Source: Collimonas fungivorans Ter331
GTDB taxonomy: Bacteria > Pseudomonadota > Gammaproteobacteria > Burkholderiales > Burkholderiaceae_D
Reading direction: 5' to 3'
NCBI RefSeq assembly: GCF_000221045.1
Contig: NC_015856.1
Coordinates: forward strand, 3,740,542 to 3,804,541
Length of the DNA stretch: 64,000 bases
The notes under the pieces are model-generated. The model was not told where the DNA came from, did no database searches, and was given only the letters and a program-made list of their open reading frames with translations. A program made the translations under genes and the position numbers. Below are positions 8,373 to 16,538 of the stretch, piece by piece; the stretch's first letter is position 1, and each line of letters opens with the position of its first letter.

Positions 8373-9440
8373 TTAACGTCCTTCGTACCAGCCTTGAGTG
8401 CGGTTTACGATACCGACAATCAACAACATGACAGGAACCTCGATCAGCACCCCGACCACGGTTGCCAGCGCGGCGCCGGACTTGAAGCCAAACAGGCTGA
8501 TCGCGGCGGCAACCGCCAACTCGAAGAAGTTGGAAGCACCAATCAGCGCAGAGGGACAAGCGATAGAATGCTTTTCCCCGACAATCTTATTGAGCCAATA
8601 GGCCAGCGCAGAATTAAAGAAAACCTGTATCAGGATAGGAATCGCCAGCAGAGCAATGACCAGGGGCTGTTCGATGATCGCATTGCCCTGGAACGCAAAC
8701 AACAGCACCAGGGTCAACAACAGAGCCGAGATCGACCACGGCTGGATGCGTTCCATCAGCTTGTCGAAACTGGCCTGGCCGCGCCGCAGCAAGGATTTGC
8801 GCCAAACTTGGGCAATGATCACGGGCACTACGATGTACAACATTACCGAAGTCAGTAGCGTGGCCCAGGGCACCGTAATGCTCGATACGCCCAACAAGAG
8901 AGCCACCAGCGGCGCAAATGCGAACACCATGATCAGATCGTTCAGCGCGACCTGCGACAGTGTGAAATAAGGATCGCCACCGGTGAGCCGGCTCCAGACA
9001 AACACCATGGCAGTGCAAGGCGCGGCAGCCAGCAGGATCAGTCCGGCCACATAAGAATCCAACTGTTCGGCGGGCAGGTACGGCGCGAACCAGTGCCGGA
9101 TGAACACCCAGGCAAGCAACGCCATCGAGAACGGCTTGACCGCCCAATTGATGAACAAGGTCACGCCTATGCCGCGCACATGTCCCTTGACCTGATTCCA
9201 GGCGGAGAAGTCGATCTTCAGCAACATCGGAATGATCATCACCCAAATGAGGATGCCGACCGGCAGGTTCACTTTAGCAATTTCCAACGAGCCTATCGCT
9301 TGCACCCCGACCGGGAAAAGCTGCCCAAGAAAAATACCGACAACGATACATAGCGCTACCCAGACAGTCAGATAGCGCTCAAAAAAATTCATGGATACGC
9401 CTGCGGCGCGTCTACCGGTAACTTCGCATTGGACAGACAT
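8373..9440 (-). CDS. acr3: Acr3-type arsenite efflux carrier
   Basis: A 355-residue inner-membrane protein with about ten hydrophobic helices. It has the ACR3 hallmarks: the early FFERYLTVWVALCIVVGI helix, the PCTAMVFVWSRL motif with the conserved cysteine of TM4, and the GASNFFELAVA motif of TM9. It exports As(OH)3 driven by the proton gradient. The MSVQCEV start at 9440 is kept, as related proteins share it; ATG 9392 (MNFFERYL) is an alternative. It lies 53 bp after the LMW-type arsC and 3 bp before the MFS gene. Confidence 0.94.
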   Translation of the reverse strand: MSVQCEVTGRRAAGVSMNFFERYLTVWVALCIVVGIFLGQLFPVGVQAIGSLEIAKVNLPVGILIWVMIIPMLLKIDFSAWNQVKGHVRGIGVTLFINWAVKPFSMALLAWVFIRHWFAPYLPAEQLDSYVAGLILLAAAPCTAMVFVWSRLTGGDPYFTLSQVALNDLIMVFAFAPLVALLLGVSSITVPWATLLTSVMLYIVVPVIIAQVWRKSLLRRGQASFDKLMERIQPWSISALLLTLVLLFAFQGNAIIEQPLVIALLAIPILIQVFFNSALAYWLNKIVGEKHSIACPSALIGASNFFELAVAAAISLFGFKSGAALATVVGVLIEVPVMLLIVGIVNRTQGWYEGR

Positions 9441-9493
9441 AATAATTCTCGAATAAAAACAGGATTGAGGTTGATCAGATCGATGTCTTTACA

Positions 9494-9994
9494 TCAGACT
9501 TTGCTCTGGCCAATAGCATCCATTTCGCGTTTGATCGCATTCTTTTCCAGCATGTGCAGAGGCAAGCTGACAAAGACGTTGATGCGCGCCATGATTTGGC
9601 GGAACACCTTATGGAATACTTCACGCTTATATTCGTCGGCGCCAGTGGCGAGCGCCGGGTCCTCAAATCCCCAGTGCGCCGACAACGGATGGCCTGGCCA
9701 ATATGGACAAGTTTCGCCTGCTGCGTTATCGCACACAGTAATGATGAAATCCATCTGCGGCGCATCGGCAGCGGCAAATTCATCCCAGCTTTTACTACGC
9801 AGGTTTTCCAGCGGATAGTCGGTATGCGAGATCTGTTCGATGGCAAAAGGATTGACGCTGCCGCCTGGGCGGCTGCCGGCAGAGAAACCACGGAACCGGC
9901 CTTTTCCCATGGTGACTACCAATGCTTCAGCCATGATGCTGCGCGCCGAATTACCCGTGCAAAGAAAAAGCACGTTATATACTTTATCGCTCAT
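9494..9994 (-). CDS. arsC: Arsenate reductase, low-molecular-weight phosphatase type
   Basis: A 166-residue protein with the CX5R phosphatase loop near its start (FLCTGNSARS), the FSAGSRPGGSVNP segment, and a PQMDFIITVCDNAAGETCPYWPG stretch with the later cysteines that take part in the disulfide cascade. It reduces arsenate, probably with thioredoxin or glutathione-type partners. It follows arsI by 69 bp and precedes acr3. The C-terminus (LEKNAIKREMDAIGQSKV) is slightly longer than in pI258 ArsC. Clearly distinct from the glutaredoxin-type ArsC at 6715-7146. Confidence 0.93.
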   Translation of the reverse strand: MSDKVYNVLFLCTGNSARSIMAEALVVTMGKGRFRGFSAGSRPGGSVNPFAIEQISHTDYPLENLRSKSWDEFAAADAPQMDFIITVCDNAAGETCPYWPGHPLSAHWGFEDPALATGADEYKREVFHKVFRQIMARINVFVSLPLHMLEKNAIKREMDAIGQSKV

Positions 9995-10063
9995 GGGGCT
10001 ACCTATGTTGAATTACCAGGTTCCGAAAAAATGCATCTGGCGCGGGTGACCCGTATCATCGCT

Positions 10064-10480
10064 TCAGCAACACTTTCCAGCTGCCGCCGCTGGCTTCGCA
10101 TGCGCGTCGCCGAACACGGGAATGGTATCGAGCGTGCGGAAGGTCTCCCATGCAATCCCCTGTGGATCGGTCACCCAGTATTTGTCTGATTTGGCGTAGC
10201 AACAGGAAACATTTTCTTCCTTCGCCACATCAGGCTGAAGCGACTCCAGGCGCGACTGCATCTCATCCAGTTCGCTATCGGATTCGACCTGGATGCCCAG
10301 ATGGTTCAGGCCAGATTGCGCGCCGCGCCGCGAGATTGCGAAATTCACGCGGGGATCGTCCAGCATCCATTTCGCGTAATCGGTCTTTTGCAGTGTGGGT
10401 TCATTCGCAAACATCGATGAATAAAAGCGGATGCTGTCTGCCAGGTTATCGACAGCGACATGGACATGCAGGCGTTTCAT
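10064..10480 (-). CDS. arsI: ArsI/CadI-family C-As lyase (VOC-fold dioxygenase)
   Basis: A 138-residue vicinal-oxygen-chelate protein: MKRLHVHVAVDNLADSIRFY at the start, candidate metal ligands His5, His60 and Glu112, and the vicinal cysteine pair Cys93-Cys94 in the SCCYAKSDKYW loop that binds trivalent organoarsenicals in ArsI. ArsI cleaves the C-As bond of methylarsenite and related compounds. The C-terminus ends KCC, an extra cysteine pair. The start at 10480 has AAGGAG upstream and overlaps the arsR stop by four bases (ATGA). CadI-like proteins are the alternative name, but the CC loop favours ArsI. Confidence 0.88.
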   Translation of the reverse strand: MKRLHVHVAVDNLADSIRFYSSMFANEPTLQKTDYAKWMLDDPRVNFAISRRGAQSGLNHLGIQVESDSELDEMQSRLESLQPDVAKEENVSCCYAKSDKYWVTDPQGIAWETFRTLDTIPVFGDAHAKPAAAAGKCC

Positions 10481-10818
10481 GACGAGGCTCCTTCGGTGGT
10501 GGCACAGGCAGGACTGCAAGTGGGCATGCAGGGGTTACCCCCGCAACAATTTTCGGTAAGAAATGCCAATAATTCATTCATGGTGGCGAAGTTGGCGGAG
10601 TAGATAACGAAGCGGCCTTCGTTACGCGACGCCACCATATCGGCATGAAAAAGCTCCTTCATATGGAACGACACGGAGGAAGGCGAGATGCCCGTAATCT
10701 CCCCGATTTTTCCGGCCGGCAGCCCCTCGGGCCCGGCCTGCACCAATGCACGGAAGATCGCCAGGCGGGAATCCTGGGCAAGCGCCGCAAGGGCGGTGAC
10801 GACTGATTTCGTTTTCAT
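10477..10818 (-). CDS. arsR: ArsR arsenite-responsive repressor
   Basis: A 113-residue winged-helix repressor (LAALAQDSRLAIFRALVQAGPEGLPAGKI; recognition helix SPSSVSFHMKELFHADMV). It lacks the ELCVCDL arsenic site of R773 ArsR and instead has C-terminal cysteines Cys91, Cys92, Cys97, Cys101 and Cys105, resembling the Acidithiobacillus-type ArsR whose site lies at the C-terminus. First gene of the ars operon; its promoter carries an inverted repeat that covers the start codon, so it should be autoregulated and released by As(III) or a trivalent organoarsenical. Confidence 0.93.
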   Translation of the reverse strand: MKTKSVVTALAALAQDSRLAIFRALVQAGPEGLPAGKIGEITGISPSSVSFHMKELFHADMVASRNEGRFVIYSANFATMNELLAFLTENCCGGNPCMPTCSPACATTEGASS

Positions 10819-10852
10819 ATTTCAATGATAGTTGAAATATTGAATAAATCAA
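10817..10852 (-). promoter_or_regulatory. ars operon promoter and ArsR operator
   Basis: On the minus strand a -35 element TTGATT (10847-10852), a 16-bp spacer and a -10 element TATCAT (10825-10830) precede arsR. A perfect 9-bp inverted repeat (ATATTTCAA and TTGAAATAT around a 6-base spacer, 10817-10840) covers the -10 box and reaches the arsR ATG, as expected for an ArsR operator. The predicted transcription start falls on or next to the A of the ATG, so the first transcript may be leaderless. Confidence 0.75.
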
Positions 10853-10912
10853 GGGTTTTCTGCCATCCCACAAACAAACGGGCCCTGCCCGTCTGCTTGG
10901 CCCTATATCGGG

Positions 10913-11380
10913 CTAGGATGCAGCAACATGCTTTTCGATATTCTTCATCTGCTCGTCCCAGCCGCCGCTGTTCATGCTGAACGCTTCCTGGCGCCGCTCG
11001 GCTGGGATATTGTCAAATCCGGATTCGACCACGCGCAGAAAAGTGCCCTCCTCGACCGCCGTCAGTTCGAACACCACCAGCGTGGTCGGCTCCTGCGAAT
11101 AGTCGACCGCGCTATCAACCGCATAGGGATGCCAGCGGAAAGAGAGCAAGCTTTCCGGCTCCACGCGGTCGATCACCACGTTCCAGGCCAGGTGTTCATA
11201 GCCGGGATAAGTGATCTGCCCCTGCACGGCCTGGCCGGCGGCGAAGGTTTTTCCCTTCAGCGCCACGCCGAACCAGTGGCCGAATTCCTCGGCATTCGAT
11301 AACGCGCGCCATACCCGCGAGCGGGCGGCCTTGAGCACAATCTCTTTTTCAATCCGATCCGTAGATTTGTTTTTATCCAT
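10913..11380 (-). CDS. SRPBCC / AHSA1-domain protein
   Basis: A 155-residue protein with the START-like AHSA1 pattern: IEKEIVLKAARSRVWRALSNAEEFGHWFG at residues 10-38, the LSFRWHPYAVD strand, and the terminal GGWDEQMKNIEKHV helix. AHSA1-type proteins form a hydrophobic ligand cavity; bacterial members are often encoded beside ArsR-type regulators. Here it lies upstream of the ars promoter on the same strand but outside the operon (about 95 bp between its end and arsR). A good GGAGGTGACAC ribosome site precedes ATG 11380. Function unknown. Confidence 0.8.
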   Translation of the reverse strand: MDKNKSTDRIEKEIVLKAARSRVWRALSNAEEFGHWFGVALKGKTFAAGQAVQGQITYPGYEHLAWNVVIDRVEPESLLSFRWHPYAVDSAVDYSQEPTTLVVFELTAVEEGTFLRVVESGFDNIPAERRQEAFSMNSGGWDEQMKNIEKHVAAS

Positions 11381-11473
11381 GTGTCACCTCCTGTCTGCAT
11401 ATTAGTCCAAGCCAGGAAAGTGCAGCCATAAAGTGACATGTATTTCTCAACCGGCGTCGTCTTTTTCGCAGGC

Positions 11474-11541
11474 AAAAAAAACCCGCCTGACCTTGCGGTA
11501 GCGGGTTGAATCCAAACCTTAGGAGGTGTTGGAGGAGACAG
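11474..11541 (-). ncRNA. Small RNA candidate A with anti-Shine-Dalgarno loop and intrinsic terminator
   Basis: On the minus strand the sequence reads UCCAAC, a CCUCCU-containing loop, GUUUGGA, then an intrinsic terminator with stem AACCCGC (11507-11501) / GCGGGUU (11486-11480) and a run of eight U. A second copy at 43650-43718 conserves the terminator stem, the AUUYAACCCGC junction and the UCCAACAC-CCUAAGGU core. A TATAGT -10-like box lies at about 11548-11553. It follows the Lrp gene by about 85 bp and could be an independent transcript or be released from that gene's 3' UTR. Confidence 0.6.
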
Positions 11542-11627
11542 GTGTAACTATATGGCAGCGCAGCATCGATGTCTGCTTTATTATTTGTATAACAGTTATA
11601 GATAAATCACATATCTGCTGCACTGCA

Positions 11628-12074
11628 TTAAATCGGTCCGCGATCAATCCGCTTGCTGAGGATGATCGAAGTCGATGTGTGGCGCACCCCTTCCATGGCG
11701 CCGATCTGGTCCAAAAGGCGGTCCAGTTCATCGGTCGACTGGCAGCGCAGGGTCAGCATGTAGTCGATCACACCGCTCACCGCGCACAAGGTTTCCACCT
11801 GCGACATCTGCTGCAGCTGCTGGACCAATGATGGTGCATTGCGGGAATCAATCGAGATGCCGACGTAAGCACGCACTGCGGGCTGGTACAGCCCGAGGTC
11901 GAGGCGCACGCCGTAGCCGGCGATCACACCCTTCTTTTCCATCGCCGCCAGCCGCGCTATCGCGGTCGTCCTGGCAATGCCGACGCGCTTGGCGACGGTA
12001 GCCATGGACAGGCGCGCATCATCCATCAGCAGGGCCAGGATTTTGTGGTCAACTTCGTCGAGTTTCTCTCTCAT
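11628..12074 (-). CDS. Lrp/AsnC-family transcriptional regulator
   Basis: A 148-residue protein with an N-terminal HTH (LDEVDHKILALLMDDARLSMATVAKRVGIARTTAIARLAAMEKKGVIAGYGVRLD, residues 5-60) and a RAM ligand-binding domain (YVGISIDSRNA to LDRLLDQIGAMEGVRHTSTSIILSK). It is divergent from the saccharopine-dehydrogenase-like gene at 12224, with a 33-bp inverted repeat between them. The pairing suggests control of an amino-acid catabolic enzyme by an amino acid such as lysine or a derivative; the ligand itself is not evident from sequence. Confidence 0.92.
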   Translation of the reverse strand: MREKLDEVDHKILALLMDDARLSMATVAKRVGIARTTAIARLAAMEKKGVIAGYGVRLDLGLYQPAVRAYVGISIDSRNAPSLVQQLQQMSQVETLCAVSGVIDYMLTLRCQSTDELDRLLDQIGAMEGVRHTSTSIILSKRIDRGPI

Positions 12075-12097
12075 CGCGACAATCCATCTTCAATATT

Positions 12098-12130
12098 CGT
12101 CAATATGTATCGTTATTATACATTTTGACG
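12098..12130. promoter_or_regulatory. Inverted-repeat operator between Lrp-type regulator and its divergent target
   Basis: Two 13-base arms, CGTCAATATGTAT and ATACATTTTGACG, are complementary apart from one position and flank a 7-base A/T-rich centre. The repeat sits 24 bp upstream of the regulator's start and 94 bp upstream of the dehydrogenase gene, as expected for a site bound by an Lrp/AsnC dimer pair. Binding by this particular regulator is inferred from position. Confidence 0.6.
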
Positions 12131-12223
12131 ACTATTTACACTCTATTATCTGACTTCGCTTGAATTTACAATGGTTGCAGCAGAAAAGACAACATTGATT
12201 AAAACACTAACGCGAGCGACGAC

Positions 12224-13384
12224 ATGACCACCAAACTGATCCTTCTGGGCGCCGGCAAAATCGGCGACGCCATCCTCAACCTGCTGTCCCATACCGGCGA
12301 CTATATCCTGACCGTGGCCGACCGCGATCCACAGCGGCTGGAATACGTGAAGCAGGCGGGTTTCCCCAACGTCACCACGATCCTGGCGGACATCTCGCAC
12401 GCGCCGACCGTGACCAAGCTGATCAGCGGCCACGATGTCACGCTGTCGGCCTGCCCGTATTTCCTGACGCCGGTCATCGCCGCCGCCGCAAAAGCCGCGA
12501 AGTCGCACTATTTCGACCTGACCGAAGATGTCGAAAGCACCCGCTTCGTCAAATCGCTGGCGCTCGATTCGGACACGGCATTCGTGCCGCAATGCGGCCT
12601 GGCGCCGGGTTTCATTTCGATCGTGGCGAACGATGTGGCGAGCCGTTTCGAACAGCTGCATGACGTCAAGATGCGCGTCGGCGCGCTGCCGACCTTCCCT
12701 AGCAATGCGCTCAAGTACAACCTGACCTGGAGCACCGACGGCCTGATCAACGAATACTGCAATCCTTGCGAAGCAATCGTCGACGGCGTGCTGCGCGAGA
12801 CTTCGCCGCTGGAAGAGCTGGAACACTTCTCGCTCGACGGCGTCGACTACGAAGCGTTCAACACCTCGGGCGGCCTCGGCACCTTGTGCGAAAGCCTGCG
12901 CGACCGGGTGCAGAACCTGGACTACAAGACCGTGCGTTATCCCGGCCATCGCGACATCATCAAGATCCTGGTGCGCGACCTGCAGTTGGGCAAACTGGAA
13001 CGCCGTCCGATCCTGAAGGAAGTGCTGGAAACCTCGATCCCGATCACCAAGCAGGACGTGGTGCTGACCTTCGTCAGCGTCAGCGGCATGCGCGACGGCC
13101 GTCTTGAGCAGGAAACCTATGCCCAGAAGACCTATAGCCAGCACGTCAACGGCCAGTTGCTGTCGGCGATCCAGCTGACTACCGCGGCCGGCATCTGCGC
13201 CATGGTCGACCTGGTTGTTACGGGCGTATTGCCGCAAAGCGGTTTTGTGCGGCAAGAGCAAGTTACGCTGGCCGATTTCCTGGCCAACCGTTTCGGCCAG
13301 TTCTACGCCGGCCACGCTCCTGCCCACGGCGGTTTTGCACCGGCCAGCAATACCGATTTCAATAAACTGAAAGCGGTTGCCTAA
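12224..13384 (+). CDS. Saccharopine dehydrogenase-like NAD(P)-dependent oxidoreductase
   Basis: A 386-residue protein with an N-terminal Rossmann motif (LILLGAGKIGDAILNLL, residues 5-21) and the saccharopine-dehydrogenase family pattern: DVTLSACPYFLTPVIAAAA, YFDLTED, PQCGLAPGFISIVAND, and a KMRVGALPTFPSNALKYNLTWSTDGLINEY segment. Family members act in lysine catabolism or on related opine-like substrates. It is divergent from an Lrp-type regulator, consistent with amino-acid-induced expression. It could be lysine 6-dehydrogenase-like or a saccharopine dehydrogenase; sequence inspection alone does not decide. Confidence 0.82.
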   Translation: MTTKLILLGAGKIGDAILNLLSHTGDYILTVADRDPQRLEYVKQAGFPNVTTILADISHAPTVTKLISGHDVTLSACPYFLTPVIAAAAKAAKSHYFDLTEDVESTRFVKSLALDSDTAFVPQCGLAPGFISIVANDVASRFEQLHDVKMRVGALPTFPSNALKYNLTWSTDGLINEYCNPCEAIVDGVLRETSPLEELEHFSLDGVDYEAFNTSGGLGTLCESLRDRVQNLDYKTVRYPGHRDIIKILVRDLQLGKLERRPILKEVLETSIPITKQDVVLTFVSVSGMRDGRLEQETYAQKTYSQHVNGQLLSAIQLTTAAGICAMVDLVVTGVLPQSGFVRQEQVTLADFLANRFGQFYAGHAPAHGGFAPASNTDFNKLKAVA

Positions 13385-13408
13385 ACGCACGGCACGAAGT
13401 TCTCGGCA

Positions 13409-13452
13409 AAACGGCCTGTATCGCTCGCAAGAGTTATACAGGCCGTTTGTTT
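13409..13452 (+). terminator. Intrinsic terminator after the saccharopine-dehydrogenase-like gene
   Basis: Perfect 13-bp arms AAACGGCCTGTAT and ATACAGGCCGTTT, separated by 14 bases, are followed on the plus strand by TTTGTTTT. It lies between convergent genes, 24 bp after the dehydrogenase stop, and may serve both directions because the left arm is preceded by several A residues. Confidence 0.8.
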
Positions 13453-13485
13453 TATCGCTGGCGGACCGCGGCAGCGGCGATGTCG

Positions 13486-16272
13486 TTAAAACGCTTTGCG
13501 TACCCCTGCCGAAAATACATTGTTGACCAGTCCGCCCTTGCCGAACTGCGCATCGTAATTGCCGTACCACCTCCAATTGCTGGCAAACACGCTGGAGACG
13601 CCAATCCCGGCCCAGCCGCTGTTGCGCGCCAGGCCGATGCCCTGCACCGAAAAACCGGCAGCCGGCGCGCCCACGAAAGCCGCGTTGAAATCCAGCTTGC
13701 CGTCCTTGAAGCCGTGCTGCCAGGCCGCGTAGGCCTGTACGTTGCTATGGCCGCCCAGCCAGTCGAAGCCGGCGTCGCCGCGCAAGCCAAGCACGCCCGC
13801 AGTCTGGTGGTAGCTGCTGCTGCCGGCAGTGAGGCCGAAGGGGCTGCCGGTTTCGGTAAACGCACCGCGCTTGAGGCGGTCGTAGCTGATGCCGGCAAAC
13901 GGCGTCAAGGTCGATGTCGCCGACAGTTTGCGCACGTAGCCGGTTTCGGCATAGGCTGAAATCATGCTGTCGGTATGGTTGGCGGACAGGCTGTCGACCT
14001 CGCTGCCGAGGATCACGCTGCGATTGATCTTGCTGGTTACGCGGGCGATGCCGGCGCGGCCGGAGACGTAGATGCCGTCATGGCTGAGCGCATAGCGGCC
14101 ATACAGGGACAAGCCGGTATCCTGGCTGTTCGCAGCGCCGCCGAAACGGTCGAAGCTGGCTTTGCTTTCCGAATAGGACAGCGCGGCGCCGATGATCGCC
14201 TTGTCGTTCAGGTGCGTATCGAAACCGAACTGGCCGCCCCAGGTCGAGGTATCGGCCGAGGAATAGCCGGACTGGCCGAGCTTGCCGGTGGCGCCGATCA
14301 CACTGGCCCACAAGCCCGCCTTGGCGCCGCCCGCAACCGGATTAGCCAGTAGCGACAGACGGTTCGACAAATCACGGTTGATGGCTTGCGACTGCTGGAA
14401 GGTCAGCGCCTGCGACGAGGCATAGATCTGTCCCGACAAACTGTCCAGCACCTGCGCTGCGGCAGCGATATCCGCCGTGCGCTGCAGCGCCGCGGCGCTG
14501 TTCAGGAAGGCGCTGTTGTTGCCGCCAGTGTTACCGCTGGCAGCCATGGCGTCGGCCGCCTTGAGGCCGGTCTCGACGTTGGCGGCGCTGTTGGTGCGTG
14601 TAGGGTCAGCAGCAAACGCTTGCGCTGCAACCGCCTTGACGTCGTTGCGTGCAATGCTCAAGTCAACTTCATTGGCGGTATAAGCCAGCGTCGCGTTCAA
14701 GAAGGTGCCTGGGTTGAAAACCGTACCGTCGTGTTCGAACGACACATCCTGGAACACGCCGGATACGCCGCTGGCAGCGGTCAACACCTTACCTTTGACA
14801 CCGACCAGCTGCGCCACGTAGCCGGACGGATCGCTGCTGCCGGCAGGCGTGGTCGCCACCAGGTGCGAATTGCCGAGCGTGGCGCTGCCGCCTACGGTCA
14901 GGGTTGAATTGAACTGGTTGGCCAGCACCGCGCTGGCGGTGGCCGTGTAGTTGCCGGCAATCGTCATGCCGCCGCCGGTATTGCTGAGACGGCCGCTGTT
15001 GGAGACGCTGCCGCCGATGCGGCCGCCGTCGCCGGACAGCACGCCGGCGCTGTCGATGGTGACTGCGGAAGCAACTGATCCGGTGACGTTCAGCGTGCCT
15101 TTCGCGATTTCATTGGCGCCGCTGTATGTGTTGTTGCCGGACAGGGTCAGCGTGCCGCTGCCGTCTTTCAGCAGACCGGCATTGCCGCCAATGTTATTGG
15201 CGAAGGTTGCGCTGACGGAATCGAAACTGGCGACGAAGTTGCCGCCCAAGGTCAGCCTGGTATCGAACAAGGCTGGGCCGTTGGCGGCTTTGCTGGCGTT
15301 CAGCAGACCCCAGCCATAAGTAGCTGTATCGCCCATGCTGGTTGCCGTGGACAAAATGGTTTGCCGGATCTGGTCGGCATTCATCCAGGGATAGGATTGC
15401 TGCACCAGGGCAGCCGCGCCGGTTACCGCCGGCGCCGCGAACGAGGTGCCGTAGACCCGGCGGCCTGCCGTGGCCGAGATAAAATCGCCAGGCGCCGCCA
15501 GGCACCAGTTGGCGGCCTCGCCGCAGCGGTTCGAATAACTGGAAATCACCCCCGGCGTGGTGTCGCTGCTGCTGTATCCCTGAGCGCCGCCGGCGGCATT
15601 CACCGCCACCACCGCCAGCCAGCCTTTTTGCAGGTCGGGATACAGGGCCGGCAAGCCCGCCGTCAGGCTGGGATGGGCGCTGCCATCGTTGCCCGCGGCC
15701 CAGATGAACAAGCTGCCCTTGCTCACGAAAGGCTGATAGATATTGTAGAAAGTCGGGCCGTTGCCGCCGGGCGTTGCGATCGAACCGAAGGTGTTCGACT
15801 GGTTAAAGATACGTGCACCCTTGTTGAACAAGTCCTGGTAAACCGAGGCATTCAAAGTGACGCTTTCACCACCGATGCCGACCGCGGCGCCCAGCATATT
15901 GACCGCCGGCGCCACGCCGTAGCTGCTGCCGCCCAGCGCTTCCGCCGCTTCGCTGCCATGGCTGTCGCCGGCGCTGCCGCTGGAATACACGGTCTTGCTG
16001 AGGCGTCCGCCAAATTCCGGATCGCTGACATTAAAATCCGTGTCGACCACCGCCACCGTCACGCCGGCTCCGGTGACGCCGCGCGCATGGGCGGCGCCGG
16101 CATTGCTCGGATCGTTGGGGTTGAGCGCGGAGGTCGCGCTGCTGGTCGAGACCGGCGGCGCGCTGCCTGACCCGGAAGAGCCGCCGCCACCGCCGCCGCA
16201 CGCAGAGAGCATGGTGATCGCCGCGGCTGACACAACAGATAAGGGGAGGCGGCTTGCGGGTTCTCGGTTCAT
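13486..16272 (-). CDS. Subtilisin-like serine protease autotransporter with lipobox (type Va secretion)
   Basis: About 928 residues from ATG 16272. A signal peptide ends in a lipobox (ITMLSAC, Cys25) followed by a Gly/Ser linker. The S8 peptidase domain has Asp77 (VAVVDTDFN), His105 (GDSHGSEAAEALGG), the AAGND oxyanion residue and Ser277 (YGTSFAAPA). A passenger linker has autotransporter-associated repeats (LLKDGSGTLTLSGNNTYSGA). The last roughly 280 residues form the autotransporter beta-barrel ending NNVFSAGVRKAF with terminal Phe. This resembles NalP/SphB1-type surface-anchored maturation proteases. The start is uncertain, as no clear ribosome site is seen; TTG 16341 is a longer alternative. 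Confidence 0.88.
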   Translation of the reverse strand: MNREPASRLPLSVVSAAAITMLSACGGGGGGSSGSGSAPPVSTSSATSALNPNDPSNAGAAHARGVTGAGVTVAVVDTDFNVSDPEFGGRLSKTVYSSGSAGDSHGSEAAEALGGSSYGVAPAVNMLGAAVGIGGESVTLNASVYQDLFNKGARIFNQSNTFGSIATPGGNGPTFYNIYQPFVSKGSLFIWAAGNDGSAHPSLTAGLPALYPDLQKGWLAVVAVNAAGGAQGYSSSDTTPGVISSYSNRCGEAANWCLAAPGDFISATAGRRVYGTSFAAPAVTGAAALVQQSYPWMNADQIRQTILSTATSMGDTATYGWGLLNASKAANGPALFDTRLTLGGNFVASFDSVSATFANNIGGNAGLLKDGSGTLTLSGNNTYSGANEIAKGTLNVTGSVASAVTIDSAGVLSGDGGRIGGSVSNSGRLSNTGGGMTIAGNYTATASAVLANQFNSTLTVGGSATLGNSHLVATTPAGSSDPSGYVAQLVGVKGKVLTAASGVSGVFQDVSFEHDGTVFNPGTFLNATLAYTANEVDLSIARNDVKAVAAQAFAADPTRTNSAANVETGLKAADAMAASGNTGGNNSAFLNSAAALQRTADIAAAAQVLDSLSGQIYASSQALTFQQSQAINRDLSNRLSLLANPVAGGAKAGLWASVIGATGKLGQSGYSSADTSTWGGQFGFDTHLNDKAIIGAALSYSESKASFDRFGGAANSQDTGLSLYGRYALSHDGIYVSGRAGIARVTSKINRSVILGSEVDSLSANHTDSMISAYAETGYVRKLSATSTLTPFAGISYDRLKRGAFTETGSPFGLTAGSSSYHQTAGVLGLRGDAGFDWLGGHSNVQAYAAWQHGFKDGKLDFNAAFVGAPAAGFSVQGIGLARNSGWAGIGVSSVFASNWRWYGNYDAQFGKGGLVNNVFSAGVRKAF

Positions 16273-16538
16273 AGGTTCATTCGGAGGTTTAACTTGCGGC
16301 AAACGCCTGGCGAGGGTTGCCCGTAGTCGTTCTTGCGTCAAATTGCTTGGTCAAAAAGAGCATGCACAATACCTCCGGCCGCTGGCCGATACAATGCAAG
16401 GCTGCCATTAAATGCTAAAAAAATGAGCAGATATTTGATGGAATTGATGATTAATAGCAAGTAGTTGTCAACAAATGACGGCAGATGAACAACTAAATAT
16501 CATTTGCGCAACATTAACCGGGGAAGATTTTGAAAAAC

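Noticed and set aside
12146-13576. 476-codon minus-strand frame opposite the saccharopine-dehydrogenase-like gene
   Set aside because: Antisense shadow spanning a gene, an operator region and a terminator.
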